A DNA stretch of 34,751 nucleotides from Candidatus Aadella gelida (GTDB lineage: Bacteria > Omnitrophota > Gorgyraeia > Tantalellales > Tantalellaceae): NCBI GenBank assembly GCA_030765205.1, contig JAVCDB010000110.1:1-34751 (forward strand), written 5' to 3'. Below are positions 7,785-15,825 of the stretch, in pieces. A program made the position numbers and the translations under genes. Positions within the stretch are counted from its first letter, which is position 1. Each line of letters opens with the position of its first letter. The notes under the pieces were generated by a model that saw nothing but the letters and a program-made list of their open reading frames with translations, ran no database searches and was not told where the DNA came from.

Positions 7785-8513
7785 TCAGGAAAACAGCTGA
7801 AAAACAAGAACTGCTGTAACAATTCCCAGCAAACCGCCTAAAAGAACTTGCGACAAAGTATGTATTCCCTCGGTCAGGCGGCTTTTAGCAATAAGTATAG
7901 CCAAAAGAAGCACCAATATACTTACCAATACATTTTCCGTAAAAAGCGATACTACTGTCCAGATAGCGAACGCCACAGCGGAATGACCGCTAGGCATTCC
8001 TCCTCTTAAAAGAGGAGTGTCCTTCCTGACGATCTTCGACAATAGAACTAAGCCCACTACCCCTAAAAGAATTATAAATGTCACGTGCCAAGATGACTGT
8101 CTTATCAGGGAGAACGCACCGTCAAAAGAACTCACCGCACGTTTTACGATTAGTATATATCCTGTAACAATGGCATTCACCGCACTCACGAATACGGCCC
8201 CTGCGGCTATATCTTTTATTACTTTAGCCATAGGATGGTACTTATTATCGCTTATAAGATTTATCGTGTATTCAATGGCTGTATTGAACATTTCAGCAAC
8301 CAATACGAAAGTTACCGCGAAACATAAGATCATAAACTCCGATCCGGTAACATTGAAATATATAGCCGCTATCAATGCTAGAAAACCTACGAGAAAATGT
8401 AACCTCATATTGCGTTCTTTCTGCAAAGTGTGAACTACTCCTTCTAAAGCATTGTTCACGCTTGCAAAAAAACTTTTACCGTAAATTCTTTTTGACTCTC
8501 TGGAAGATTTCAT
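7785..8513 (-). CDS. DgkA-type lipid kinase fused to PAP2 phosphatase domain
   Basis: Likely acts on lipid alcohol or lipid phosphate in the inner membrane, such as undecaprenol/undecaprenyl phosphate or diacylglycerol. The substrate is not readable from sequence. The N-terminal half (about 15-125) is a prokaryotic diacylglycerol/undecaprenol kinase domain with the signature EMFNTAIE (74-81), then AKVIKDIAAGAV (96-107) and three helices. The C-terminal half (about 140-242) is PAP2-like: MPSGHSA (173-179) and SRLTEGIH (211-218). The Asp that usually follows the last His at three or four residues is replaced (TLSQV). Kinase and phosphatase in one chain could cycle a lipid carrier. It overlaps ybeY by 38 bases. 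Confidence 0.9.
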   Translation of the reverse strand: MKSSRESKRIYGKSFFASVNNALEGVVHTLQKERNMRLHFLVGFLALIAAIYFNVTGSEFMILCFAVTFVLVAEMFNTAIEYTINLISDNKYHPMAKVIKDIAAGAVFVSAVNAIVTGYILIVKRAVSSFDGAFSLIRQSSWHVTFIILLGVVGLVLLSKIVRKDTPLLRGGMPSGHSAVAFAIWTVVSLFTENVLVSILVLLLAILIAKSRLTEGIHTLSQVLLGGLLGIVTAVLVFQLFS

Positions 8514-8940
8514 TTTCTTTAGCTTTCATTAGATCTCTCTTTTCGAGACTGGTATCTTCATATCCTAATAGATGTAATACCCCATGTATAACATAAAGCA
8601 CCGTTTCTTCTAAAAACGATGTCCCATAGATCTTCGCATTATGTTTTGCTCTGTCAGTCGATATGGCAATGTCCCCCAGGAATTCGTGCTTCGTGCTTCG
8701 CGCTTCGTGATTCGAAACAATGCTTTCCCCTGCCGGGAACGCTATAACATCAGTTGCTTTGTCCTTTTTAAAATACTTGCGGTTGTATACGCGGATTCTC
8801 TGGCTGCTCATGAACGATATATTAAGTTCACAATTTTTTTTCTTTAAGCCGGCCAAGGATTCTATTGCCGCTCTATTGGTCTTCTTTAGGTCTCTTCTTA
8901 TTCTTTTGTTGAGATTTTCGTTGTTTATCCGTATCGTCAT
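8476..8940 (-). CDS. ybeY: Endoribonuclease YbeY (rRNA maturation factor)
   Basis: Metal-dependent endoribonuclease needed for 16S rRNA 3' maturation and ribosome quality control. The 154 residues have normal length. The metal site HGVLHLLGYED (119-129) has two of the three usual histidines (H119, H123). The third ligand position is Asp129 where many homologues have His, a substitution also known in other phyla such as Bacteroidota. DVIAFPAG (64-71) and LGDIAIS (88-94) are conserved. Between them residues 75-86 (VSNHEARSTKHE) are encoded by five heptad units (8682-8716), an in-frame copy of the intergenic repeat type. It overlaps pgpH by 68 bases and dgkA-PAP2 by 38, showing tight coupling. 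phoH, its usual partner, is two genes upstream. Confidence 0.94.
   Translation of the reverse strand: MTIRINNENLNKRIRRDLKKTNRAAIESLAGLKKKNCELNISFMSSQRIRVYNRKYFKKDKATDVIAFPAGESIVSNHEARSTKHEFLGDIAISTDRAKHNAKIYGTSFLEETVLYVIHGVLHLLGYEDTSLEKRDLMKAKENEIFQRVKKNLR
8682..8716. repeat. In-frame heptad array inside ybeY
   Basis: Five consecutive 7-base units: ATTCGTG, CTTCGTG, CTTCGCG, CTTCGTG, ATTCGAA. They encode residues 75-86 of YbeY on the minus strand, in the variable loop between two conserved motifs. This is the only array in the window lying well inside a coding region. Confidence 0.85.
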
Positions 8941-11146
8941 CTGTCACCGTAACACTTTCATTTTTTTTAGGGTCTTCGGGATAATTTAAACGAGTATGAA
9001 AAACGCCCATGAGCACCCTTTCAAAACTTTCGGCTATTACATGCATATCTTTAAGAGTGAGATTGCATTCATCCAGCTGCCCGTCGATAAACTTGTTGTT
9101 GATTATTTTTTTTACCAAGTTCCTAATGCTCGAAGGAACGGGGTCCACCAGCGTCCGGCTGGACGCCTCGACAGAATCAGCCAAAAGTACTATGGCGCAC
9201 TCTTTTGTCTGAGGCCGGGGGCCCGGATAACGAAAGCCTTCTTCTTTTATAACCGTACCTTCTTCAGCTCGTTCTATAGCCTTCTGATAAAAATAAGCTA
9301 TAAGGCTGTCTCCATGATGCTGCGCAATAAAATCTATTATAGAGTTATTCAGTTTATGTTTTTTTGCTATCTCTATCCCATCTTTGACATGTTTACTTAT
9401 TATCAGCGAACTCATTGAAGGCGCCAATTTAGCATGACGTGATCCCGATCCCCTTTCATTCTCGCTGAAATATTCGGCTTTGGGTATTTTTCCTATGTCG
9501 TGATAGTAGGCTCCTACCCGCGCTCTTAAACTATCGGCTCCGACGGCTTCACTGGCAACTTCCGCTAGATTCCCAACCATAATGCTATGATGATAGGTCC
9601 CGGGAGCCTCTATAGCCAATTTTTTGAGTATAGGATGATTGAGATCCGAAAGTTCAAGTAGACTTATGTTTGTAGACACTTTAAAGATATGCTCAAAAAC
9701 GGGCAAAAGTCCCATAACGATAAATCCGGAAAAAAGACCGCTAGCTATGCCCCAGATCCCGTCCTTTATAAAAAAATCAACACCCATCCCATTGATCAGC
9801 CCTATACATACTATAGCCAGGAACTTGGCGACTCCCGCGATTATCCCCGCCCATAGTATCCTTGCTCTTCGGCGGGCGCCTTTTATCACGAACATTCCAA
9901 CAGCACCGCCGACTATAAGAACAAAAGCCAGATTAACTCCGCCGCCTATGAGCATAGAAATGAATACGCTCACCAGTATAGTGCAAAGAAACGCCACATT
10001 GAACCCTAAAAGAAGTGTGAGCGTCATTCCCATACTGGCCATGGGAATAAAATAGCTCGGTTGAGGAGACCTCATGACAAAATCCGCTATCATGAGCATC
10101 ATAAAAACGCTTAGCAGCGTCATGGAAACATTTTTCGGCTCCTTCAGAAAATTTGTCCCGGAAGTAAATGACATGTAAATAAACGCCACTAATCCCAGAA
10201 GCAGAAAAAACATCAATATCCCTATAAAAAATGCCGGAGAAGTCCCCGGGCGGAATATACTTCTGAGCTGCACAAGCTGTGCTATGTGTCTGGCGTTGAC
10301 CCTTTTTCCTTTTTCTACTATAAGCTCGTTCTTTTGCACAGTCCAGCTCTTGTATATCGGTTCGATATCCTTGACGGCTTCTTCCCTTCTAAGATCCGTT
10401 CTTTCTTCGTCAAGTGTCATATTGGGCTTGAGGTACATTAAGGCTACATTTTCAGTGAACTGTCTGGTTTTGCGGTCATCTGAAAAGTATTCTAATGCGA
10501 AATCTTTAAGCGCGTCATCAAGTTCCTGGGGCTGCAAAAGATCCTCAACAGGTTTTTCTTCTGAAAGCGTCCCTTTTTCGTCGATTATTATTACTCTACC
10601 GGACCCTTTTTCTTTGATATATTCTAGATCCTCTTCATTGATATACCCTGAATCAAATGTTTTTTTAAGAACGTTCCTTGTTTTATCCTTTATGGCCACA
10701 ATATCCGGATGCTGCAGAAGAGCTTTAAGTGTTTTCTCAGGGAACTCCTTTTCTATGCTTGTTTTTATAACAGCAATCTTCTCTTCGGGAGTAAGGTCTC
10801 TATCTTTTTCCGCCACAATAGCTTGAAAAAACCGGTCGGTTTCTGAAAGCGCCTTCTCTTCGGCAATCTTATCATGTCTCAACATGAACGGAACGCTGCG
10901 CGCGGCTACCTCTTTGGCTTTCCCTGTTTGAGTTTCGTCGACCTCCCAGTAATAAGCAAAGTCATAAGGAGCATAGACGTTTTTTAAGGCAATATCTCCT
11001 TCATGTACGCTCCACTGGTAGATCTGAGGACTCATGAACATGCTGACAAATACCGCCGCGATAAATACGATTATCAGCATTATCGAAATATTCTCTTTTC
11101 GCGATACAATTTCGATAATGTTTTTAGTTTTTATTGATGTTTTCAT
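8873..11146 (-). CDS. pgpH: 7TM-HD membrane hydrolase, PgpH-like (cyclic-di-AMP phosphodiesterase family)
   Basis: Inner-membrane protein of 757 residues in the order: one membrane helix (about 20-38), a large extracytoplasmic domain (about 50-300), a seven-helix block (about 306-482), and a cytoplasmic HD domain. The HD metal motifs are TYHHSIMVGN (HH at 519-520), YYHDIGK (HD at 549-550) and QHHGD (610-611). In Listeria PgpH this architecture hydrolyses cyclic-di-AMP. Activity here is inferred from the family, and no cyclase gene is in the window. The start ATG at 11144-11146 is chosen over one 33 bases upstream because GAGAAG precedes it. It overlaps the phoH end by 23 bases. The phoH-pgpH-ybeY-dgkA order is found in many bacteria. 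Confidence 0.93.
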   Translation of the reverse strand: MKTSIKTKNIIEIVSRKENISIMLIIVFIAAVFVSMFMSPQIYQWSVHEGDIALKNVYAPYDFAYYWEVDETQTGKAKEVAARSVPFMLRHDKIAEEKALSETDRFFQAIVAEKDRDLTPEEKIAVIKTSIEKEFPEKTLKALLQHPDIVAIKDKTRNVLKKTFDSGYINEEDLEYIKEKGSGRVIIIDEKGTLSEEKPVEDLLQPQELDDALKDFALEYFSDDRKTRQFTENVALMYLKPNMTLDEERTDLRREEAVKDIEPIYKSWTVQKNELIVEKGKRVNARHIAQLVQLRSIFRPGTSPAFFIGILMFFLLLGLVAFIYMSFTSGTNFLKEPKNVSMTLLSVFMMLMIADFVMRSPQPSYFIPMASMGMTLTLLLGFNVAFLCTILVSVFISMLIGGGVNLAFVLIVGGAVGMFVIKGARRRARILWAGIIAGVAKFLAIVCIGLINGMGVDFFIKDGIWGIASGLFSGFIVMGLLPVFEHIFKVSTNISLLELSDLNHPILKKLAIEAPGTYHHSIMVGNLAEVASEAVGADSLRARVGAYYHDIGKIPKAEYFSENERGSGSRHAKLAPSMSSLIISKHVKDGIEIAKKHKLNNSIIDFIAQHHGDSLIAYFYQKAIERAEEGTVIKEEGFRYPGPRPQTKECAIVLLADSVEASSRTLVDPVPSSIRNLVKKIINNKFIDGQLDECNLTLKDMHVIAESFERVLMGVFHTRLNYPEDPKKNESVTVTDDDTDKQRKSQQKNKKRPKEDQ

Positions 11147-12095
11147 TTTTCTTCTCTGATTCGTCCTTGTACACTTCAATTATCTTCTGCACAAGCTCGT
11201 GCCTGACAACATCTTTACTTTTCGTGTTTACGACTTTTATTCCTTCAACCTTTTCCAATAAAGATCCGGCATGTATAAGTCCCGATTTCTTATGTCCCGG
11301 GAGATCACTTTGGGTTATATCACCCGTTATGACGGTTTTTGAATCAAACCCCAATCGGGTAAGAAACATCTTCATTTGGTCTTGAGTAGAGTTTTGGGCT
11401 TCGTCCATTATAATGAACGAGTCATTAAGTGTTCGTCCTCTCATATAAGCCAACGGTGCGACCTCAATCACTCCTCGATCAAGATGGTCTTTTATTATGT
11501 CCGGTTCCATCATGTCATGTAAAGCATCGTACAATGGCCGTAGGTAAGGATTTACCTTTTCATAAATGTCACCCGGTAAAAATCCCAAACTTTCACCAGC
11601 TTCAACTGCGGGCCTGGTAAGTATTATTCTGGAAACAAGTTTTTTTCGAAGAGCATTCACGGCCATAGCCATGGCTAAATAAGTTTTACCGGTACCTGCG
11701 GGACCTATACAGAAAACTATATCATGCCTTCTTATAGCATCTATATATCTCTTCTGCCCCTCACTTCTGGGAACTACATAGGCTCTTTTAGAACTAACCT
11801 CTATCTTATCCAAAAAAATATCACTTACCGGAACGGTGATATTGACATTTTTGATGGAATAATCTATATCCCTTGGTGACAAATGTCCGCCTTTTCTAAT
11901 AACGGCTAAAAATTCATTAACAAGTTTTTCCGAGCTTAAAAGGCCTTCTTCATTATTGGCGACAAGCTTCAGTTCTCCAGAACTGAAAGAAGTTTTAACC
12001 TCAAAAGCTTTTTCTATCTTTTTAAGGTTCTCATCATGTTTCCCGAAAAGCACTCGGGCTTCAGAATCGTCTTTTAGACCAATTATTTTATCCAT
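11124..12095 (-). CDS. ybeZ: PhoH-like ATPase (YbeZ type)
   Basis: Cytoplasmic P-loop ATPase of the PhoH family, thought to act on RNA with YbeY. At 323 residues it has the usual size. An N-terminal RNA-binding-like domain (1-100) is followed by Walker A GPAGTGKT (131-138), Walker B FIIMDEAQN (227-235) and the conserved TGDITQSDLPG. It overlaps the small exported-protein gene upstream by 13 bases and pgpH downstream by 23, so the run is translated in a coupled way. The charged tail (KDESEKKNENINKN) is not conserved in the family. The older name phoH refers to phosphate starvation control in E. coli, which cannot be assumed here. Confidence 0.94.
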   Translation of the reverse strand: MDKIIGLKDDSEARVLFGKHDENLKKIEKAFEVKTSFSSGELKLVANNEEGLLSSEKLVNEFLAVIRKGGHLSPRDIDYSIKNVNITVPVSDIFLDKIEVSSKRAYVVPRSEGQKRYIDAIRRHDIVFCIGPAGTGKTYLAMAMAVNALRKKLVSRIILTRPAVEAGESLGFLPGDIYEKVNPYLRPLYDALHDMMEPDIIKDHLDRGVIEVAPLAYMRGRTLNDSFIIMDEAQNSTQDQMKMFLTRLGFDSKTVITGDITQSDLPGHKKSGLIHAGSLLEKVEGIKVVNTKSKDVVRHELVQKIIEVYKDESEKKNENINKN

Positions 12096-12553
12096 TCTTC
12101 TTCGTCTATCTCTTCTGTCTCATGGCCTGAAGCTTTACCTGAATCGTCATAAGGGGTACTTACTTCTTCTTTCATCTCTAGTGTGGTAACTTCTTGCGGT
12201 TCCGGAATACCCTTCTTCTCTTCTTCTGCAGATGAGACTTTTTTCTTTGCTTTTTCTTCGGCCAAAGCCTTTTTAGCTTTCTTTCTATCTTTTTTTGCCT
12301 TAGACCCCTCTCCGACTATTGATGACGGCAATTCTACATCTATTCCTATCATAACTCTCTCGTCACTACGCTCTTTAGAAATTATATTCTCCGGTTTGCC
12401 TGAAAGATAACCTCTGTTCCCGACAAGCTCCTGATCTACACGTTTTTTCTTGAATGTGTAAACCTCTATCCCCTTAATTATTTCTGTCCCGGAACATGCC
12501 TCACCGGACATTATAAACATCGCCATAACTGCCAAAATAACGGTCTTATACAT
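12083..12553 (-). CDS. Small exported protein of unknown function
   Basis: Not recognised. The 156 residues start with a signal peptide (MYKTVILAVMAMFIMSGEA, cleavage probably before CSGTE). A short, ordered-looking region around residues 25-50 (VYTFKKKRVDQELVGNRGYLSG) is followed by a low-complexity Lys/Ala/Glu stretch (about 85-110) and an acidic end (EEIDEEEWIK). The ATG at 12551-12553 is preferred over an adjacent GTG because the AAGGGGG site then lies at normal distance. It sits between aspS and phoH, overlapping phoH by 13 bases, so it is made together with the phoH-ybeY run. The compact RVDQELVGNRGYLSG segment is the best handle for finding relatives. Confidence 0.75.
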   Translation of the reverse strand: MYKTVILAVMAMFIMSGEACSGTEIIKGIEVYTFKKKRVDQELVGNRGYLSGKPENIISKERSDERVMIGIDVELPSSIVGEGSKAKKDRKKAKKALAEEKAKKKVSSAEEEKKGIPEPQEVTTLEMKEEVSTPYDDSGKASGHETEEIDEEEWIK

Positions 12554-12578
12554 CACATCCCCCTTTTTAGTGTCGTAC

Positions 12579-12613
12579 CACTTAACACTTAATCCTTTAT
12601 CCTTTATCCTTAT
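12579..12613. repeat. Heptad array over the aspS stop codon
   Basis: Five consecutive 7-base units: CACTTAA twice, TCCTTTA twice, TCCTTAT. On the minus strand the array encodes the last residues of AspRS (NKDKG), contains its TAA stop and continues into the gap. Confidence 0.85.
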
Positions 12614-14372
12614 TTTTTCTAAGCCTTATTCCTAATTCTCTTAATTGTTCATCATCAACCTTTGAAGGCGCATCCGTAAGTAAACATGTCCCCTTTTGCG
12701 TTTTAGGAAAAGGAATAACTTCTCTTATAGAAGAATCGTTCGTAAAAAGTGCTACTAATCTATCTAATCCGAAAGCCACTCCTCCATGCGGAGGCGGGCC
12801 ATAGTTGAATGCTTCTAAAAGAAACCCGAACTTGTTTTTATATTCTTCCTCGGTAAGGCCTAAAATATCAAATATCTTTTTCTGGATCTCTCGGTCGTGT
12901 ATCCTAATGCTCCCGGACCCTATTTCGCTTCCGTTAAGAACAAGATCATAGGACAAAGATCTAACCTTACCGGGTTCATTGTTTTCTATAAGGGCTTTGT
13001 CCTCTGCTCGAAACGAGGTGAAAGGGTGATGTTCTGACGCCCATCTCTTATTTTCTTTGTCATACTTGAAAAGAGGAAAATTAACCACCCATAAAAAATT
13101 GAATTTCTTATCGTCTACTAGATTTTTTTTCTTTCCTATGAGTAGCCTTAATGCTCCCAGGGCATTACAGGCAACTTCTTTAGAATCGGCAACCATAAAT
13201 ATCATGTCACCGGGCCTCGCGCCTGTTTTAGAACGAAATGTTTCCAAGAGTTCCGGAGAAAAGAATTTAGTTATGGCCGACGTTATCTCGTTCTCTTCAA
13301 CTTTAAAATATGCGAGTCCCTTTGCTCCATAATCTGAGACAAATGAAGTAAGGTCATCTATCTCCTTGCGGCTACTTGATCCGTATCCCGGCGCGGCAAG
13401 AGCCATTATTTTCCCTCCGGAAGACGCAATATCCTTAAATATTTTAAAATCGCTTCCCGCAACATCTTCAGTAAGATCATTGAGCAAAACATCAAACCGG
13501 GTATCAGGTTTATCGCTACCGTATCGCGTGACAGCTTCTTCATAATCCATTCTGGGAAAAGGCGTAGGGATATCTATCTCTAAAACCTTTTTGAAAAGCC
13601 CCTGAAAAAGCCTTTCACATACATCCCAAATGTCTTCTTCCTCAACAAATGACATTTCCATATCAAGCTGAGTAAATTCCGGTTGACGATCGGCTCTTAA
13701 GTCCTCGTCTCTAAAGCATCTTACTATTTGAAAATATTTTTCGGCGCCGGATACCATCAGCAGCTGTTTGAATATTTGAGGTGATTGAGGAAGAGCATAA
13801 AAGCTGCCTTCATGAAGTCTTGACGGAACGAGATAGTCTCTAGCTCCTTCCGGTGTAGATTTAGTAAGCATCGGAGTTTCAACTGAGATAAACCCTTCCT
13901 GATCCAAGAAATCACTAACAAATTTATATGCCTTATGTTTTACCGTCAGCTTGCGCTGCATGGAGCTGCGTCTTAGGTCAAGGTATCTATATTTCAGCCT
14001 CATTTCCTCGGAAACATCGATATCATCTCTAACTTCAAAGGGCGGGGTGTCAGATTTTGAAAAAATATCGATTCTTTCAACTTCCACTTCTACCTCGCCT
14101 GTAGGGATCTTTTTGTTTACCGTATCCGCGGGACGCGGACTGATAAGCCCTGTGATCTTGACGCAATACTCATTCCTTAGTTCATGCGCTTCCATATGAG
14201 CATCTTTATTCTTTTCCGGATCAAAGACGATCTGAGTTATCCCATATTTATCTCTGATATCCATAAAAATTATGTCACCATGATCTCTGCGCGATGCAAT
14301 CCATCCGCATAGAACGACTTTTTTACCTTTTTCTTTTAGAGTTAGCTCACCACAAGTGTGCGTCCGTATCAT
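12597..14372 (-). CDS. aspS: Aspartyl-tRNA synthetase
   Basis: Charges tRNA-Asp, and possibly tRNA-Asn. The 591 residues are the bacterial type with an N-terminal OB anticodon-binding domain (1-105), class II core, inserted GAD domain (about 290-420) and motif 3. Motif 2 is CFRDEDLRADRQPEFTQLD (219-237), and motif 3 starts GGVAFGLDRLVALF at 530. In SRRDHGDIIFMDIRD the His31 position corresponds to the residue reported to favour non-discriminating AspRS, which would feed the Asp-tRNA-Asn/GatCAB route. The second reported position is Asp rather than Gly, so this remains open. An AAAGGGAA site precedes the ATG. The C-terminal NKDKG is encoded by a heptad array. Confidence 0.96.
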   Translation of the reverse strand: MIRTHTCGELTLKEKGKKVVLCGWIASRRDHGDIIFMDIRDKYGITQIVFDPEKNKDAHMEAHELRNEYCVKITGLISPRPADTVNKKIPTGEVEVEVERIDIFSKSDTPPFEVRDDIDVSEEMRLKYRYLDLRRSSMQRKLTVKHKAYKFVSDFLDQEGFISVETPMLTKSTPEGARDYLVPSRLHEGSFYALPQSPQIFKQLLMVSGAEKYFQIVRCFRDEDLRADRQPEFTQLDMEMSFVEEEDIWDVCERLFQGLFKKVLEIDIPTPFPRMDYEEAVTRYGSDKPDTRFDVLLNDLTEDVAGSDFKIFKDIASSGGKIMALAAPGYGSSSRKEIDDLTSFVSDYGAKGLAYFKVEENEITSAITKFFSPELLETFRSKTGARPGDMIFMVADSKEVACNALGALRLLIGKKKNLVDDKKFNFLWVVNFPLFKYDKENKRWASEHHPFTSFRAEDKALIENNEPGKVRSLSYDLVLNGSEIGSGSIRIHDREIQKKIFDILGLTEEEYKNKFGFLLEAFNYGPPPHGGVAFGLDRLVALFTNDSSIREVIPFPKTQKGTCLLTDAPSKVDDEQLRELGIRLRKNKDKG

Positions 14373-14399
14373 TTTTGTTCCCTTTCAGATCCGTTTTTT

Positions 14400-14436
14400 T
14401 TGTCATCCTGAGCAAGGCCAAAGGCCGAGATGACAA
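14400..14436. repeat. Short TTGTCATC-ended hairpin element
   Basis: TTGTCATC (14400-14407) and GATGACAA (14429-14436) are inverted, with a GGCC-AAA-GGCC hairpin between them. The outer ends match those of the longer elements at 19778-19883 and 27793-27909, so this looks like an internally deleted member of the same family. It lies in the hisS-aspS gap. Confidence 0.7.
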
Positions 14437-14461
14437 TCTTAAGAATTTATTTTTCCGTATT

Positions 14462-14497
14462 GAGTAGTAGCCGGGGTTTAAACCCCGGCTACTACTC
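14462..14497. repeat. Perfect 36-bp palindrome centred on TTTAAA
   Basis: Every base from 14462 to 14497 is self-complementary around the TTT/AAA centre. The half site reads GAGTAGTAGCCGGGGTTT. The same core with one base change occurs at 30661-30686, so it is a dispersed element rather than a local terminator. There is no T-run after it. It sits in the hisS-aspS gap close to the hisS stop. Confidence 0.9.
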
Positions 14498-14510
14498 CAC
14501 TCACATCGGT

Positions 14511-15803
14511 TCAACCTGACTCTCTGACTCTTTGACTCTTTATTTTTTCTACACATTCCCCGATCGTTAGTTCCTCTTGATCGCCGGTCTCCATATCCTT
14601 AAAGAGCACAACGCCCTTATTAACCTCTTGGTCTCCTATTATTATCACTTTCTCTCTTTTTTCTTTGTTGGCTCTTTTCATAATAGATTTGAGAGAACTA
14701 GTCGTAACTTCTATTTCACATGATATATCATGCTCCCGAAACTTTTGAACAGTTCGGAGCGCTTCAGTTAAATTTTCTTCGCCCAGCACGATAACAAGTA
14801 CGCCCTTTACTATAACAGGCTTTTTTTCGTCTGAGACAGCTAAAAGCGCGCGTTCTATACCGAGCGCATATCCAATTGCGCCTACATCAGGTCCACCCAT
14901 TTCTCCCGCAAGATCATCATACCTTCCTCCTGCCGCGATCGCGTCCTGCGCCCCCAAAGAAGGATGATTGATCTCAAAGACCATCCCGGTATAGTAATCA
15001 AGTCCTCTGACAAGATTATGGTTTTCTTTGAATTTTACTCCTAGCTTTTTAAGATTATCCTTTACTCCGCAATAATTTGAAGAACATTCCTCGCACAAAG
15101 AATCTGAAACTTTAGGGGCCGCCGCAATTATATGTTTACATTCCTTGTTCTTGCAATCAAGTACCCTCAAAACATTGGACGAGGTTCTCCTCTGACAATT
15201 TTCGCAAAGCTCGTCTTTCTTTTTAAGCAAAGCTTCTTTTAGCATCTTTTTATACTTTTCTCTATCATCAGAGCACCCCAAAGAATTAATATTTAGTTCA
15301 GCTTTTTCTATCCCCGCGCTATCAATAACAGACATAGCATTGGTAATAAGCTCGACATCGTAACAGATGCTGCCCTTCGGTACCCCGATCATTTCGGCGC
15401 CTATCTGATGAAACTGTCTCAATCTTCCTTTTTGGGGCCTTTCACTGCGAAACATCGGTCCAATATAGAACAGTTTCGAAATATTATTTTCTTTGTCTAG
15501 TCCCCTCTCTATGAACGCTCGTATTACAGAAGCTGTGCCTTCAGGTCTTAACGATATTTCTTTTTCGCTCCGGTCCTTGAGAGAATACATTTCTTTTTCG
15601 ACAATATCCGTATCTTCTCCAATACTTCTGGTAAACAAAACAGTTTCTTCAAGAATAGGTGTACGTATTTCAGTAAATCCAAACATACGAAAAACTTTAC
15701 GCGCACTTTTCTCTACCATATAAAAAGCCCCGGCTTCTTGCGGGAGAATATCCGGCATACCTCTCAATGATCTGTATGTGTTGTTTTTGCTTTTCTTTTT
15801 CAT
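14511..15803 (-). CDS. hisS: Histidyl-tRNA synthetase
   Basis: Charges tRNA-His. The 430 residues show class II HisRS features: YRSLRGMPDILP (10-21), motif 2 (about 112-135, FYIGPMFRSERPQKGRLRQF), the histidine-binding LVRGLDYYTG (264-273), GGRYDDL (292-298), motif 3 GYALGIERAL (311-320), and a C-terminal anticodon domain from about 330. The ATG at 15801-15803 is chosen over an in-frame ATG 54 bases upstream because the latter lies inside the HU gene. The middle part has an unusual set of cysteines (C200-x2-C203, C217, C222, C237-x2-C240, C245) that could bind a metal. The last residues (SQRVRESG) are encoded by three octamer repeats. Confidence 0.96.
   Translation of the reverse strand: MKKKSKNNTYRSLRGMPDILPQEAGAFYMVEKSARKVFRMFGFTEIRTPILEETVLFTRSIGEDTDIVEKEMYSLKDRSEKEISLRPEGTASVIRAFIERGLDKENNISKLFYIGPMFRSERPQKGRLRQFHQIGAEMIGVPKGSICYDVELITNAMSVIDSAGIEKAELNINSLGCSDDREKYKKMLKEALLKKKDELCENCQRRTSSNVLRVLDCKNKECKHIIAAAPKVSDSLCEECSSNYCGVKDNLKKLGVKFKENHNLVRGLDYYTGMVFEINHPSLGAQDAIAAGGRYDDLAGEMGGPDVGAIGYALGIERALLAVSDEKKPVIVKGVLVIVLGEENLTEALRTVQKFREHDISCEIEVTTSSLKSIMKRANKEKREKVIIIGDQEVNKGVVLFKDMETGDQEELTIGECVEKIKSQRVRESG
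14517..14540. repeat. Octamer array at the hisS 3' end
   Basis: Three 8-base units (TGACTCTC, TGACTCTT, TGACTCTT) encode the last residues of HisRS on the minus strand, ending four bases before its stop codon. Confidence 0.8.
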
Positions 15804-15825
15804 ATGTGCCCGCCTAATACCTTTT

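Noticed and set aside
14347-14556. Open frame of 69 codons overlapping the hisS end and the hisS-aspS gap
   Set aside because: It reads through the octamer array, the 36-bp palindrome and the short TTGTCATC hairpin; a chance frame over repeats, with hisS occupying the real frame.
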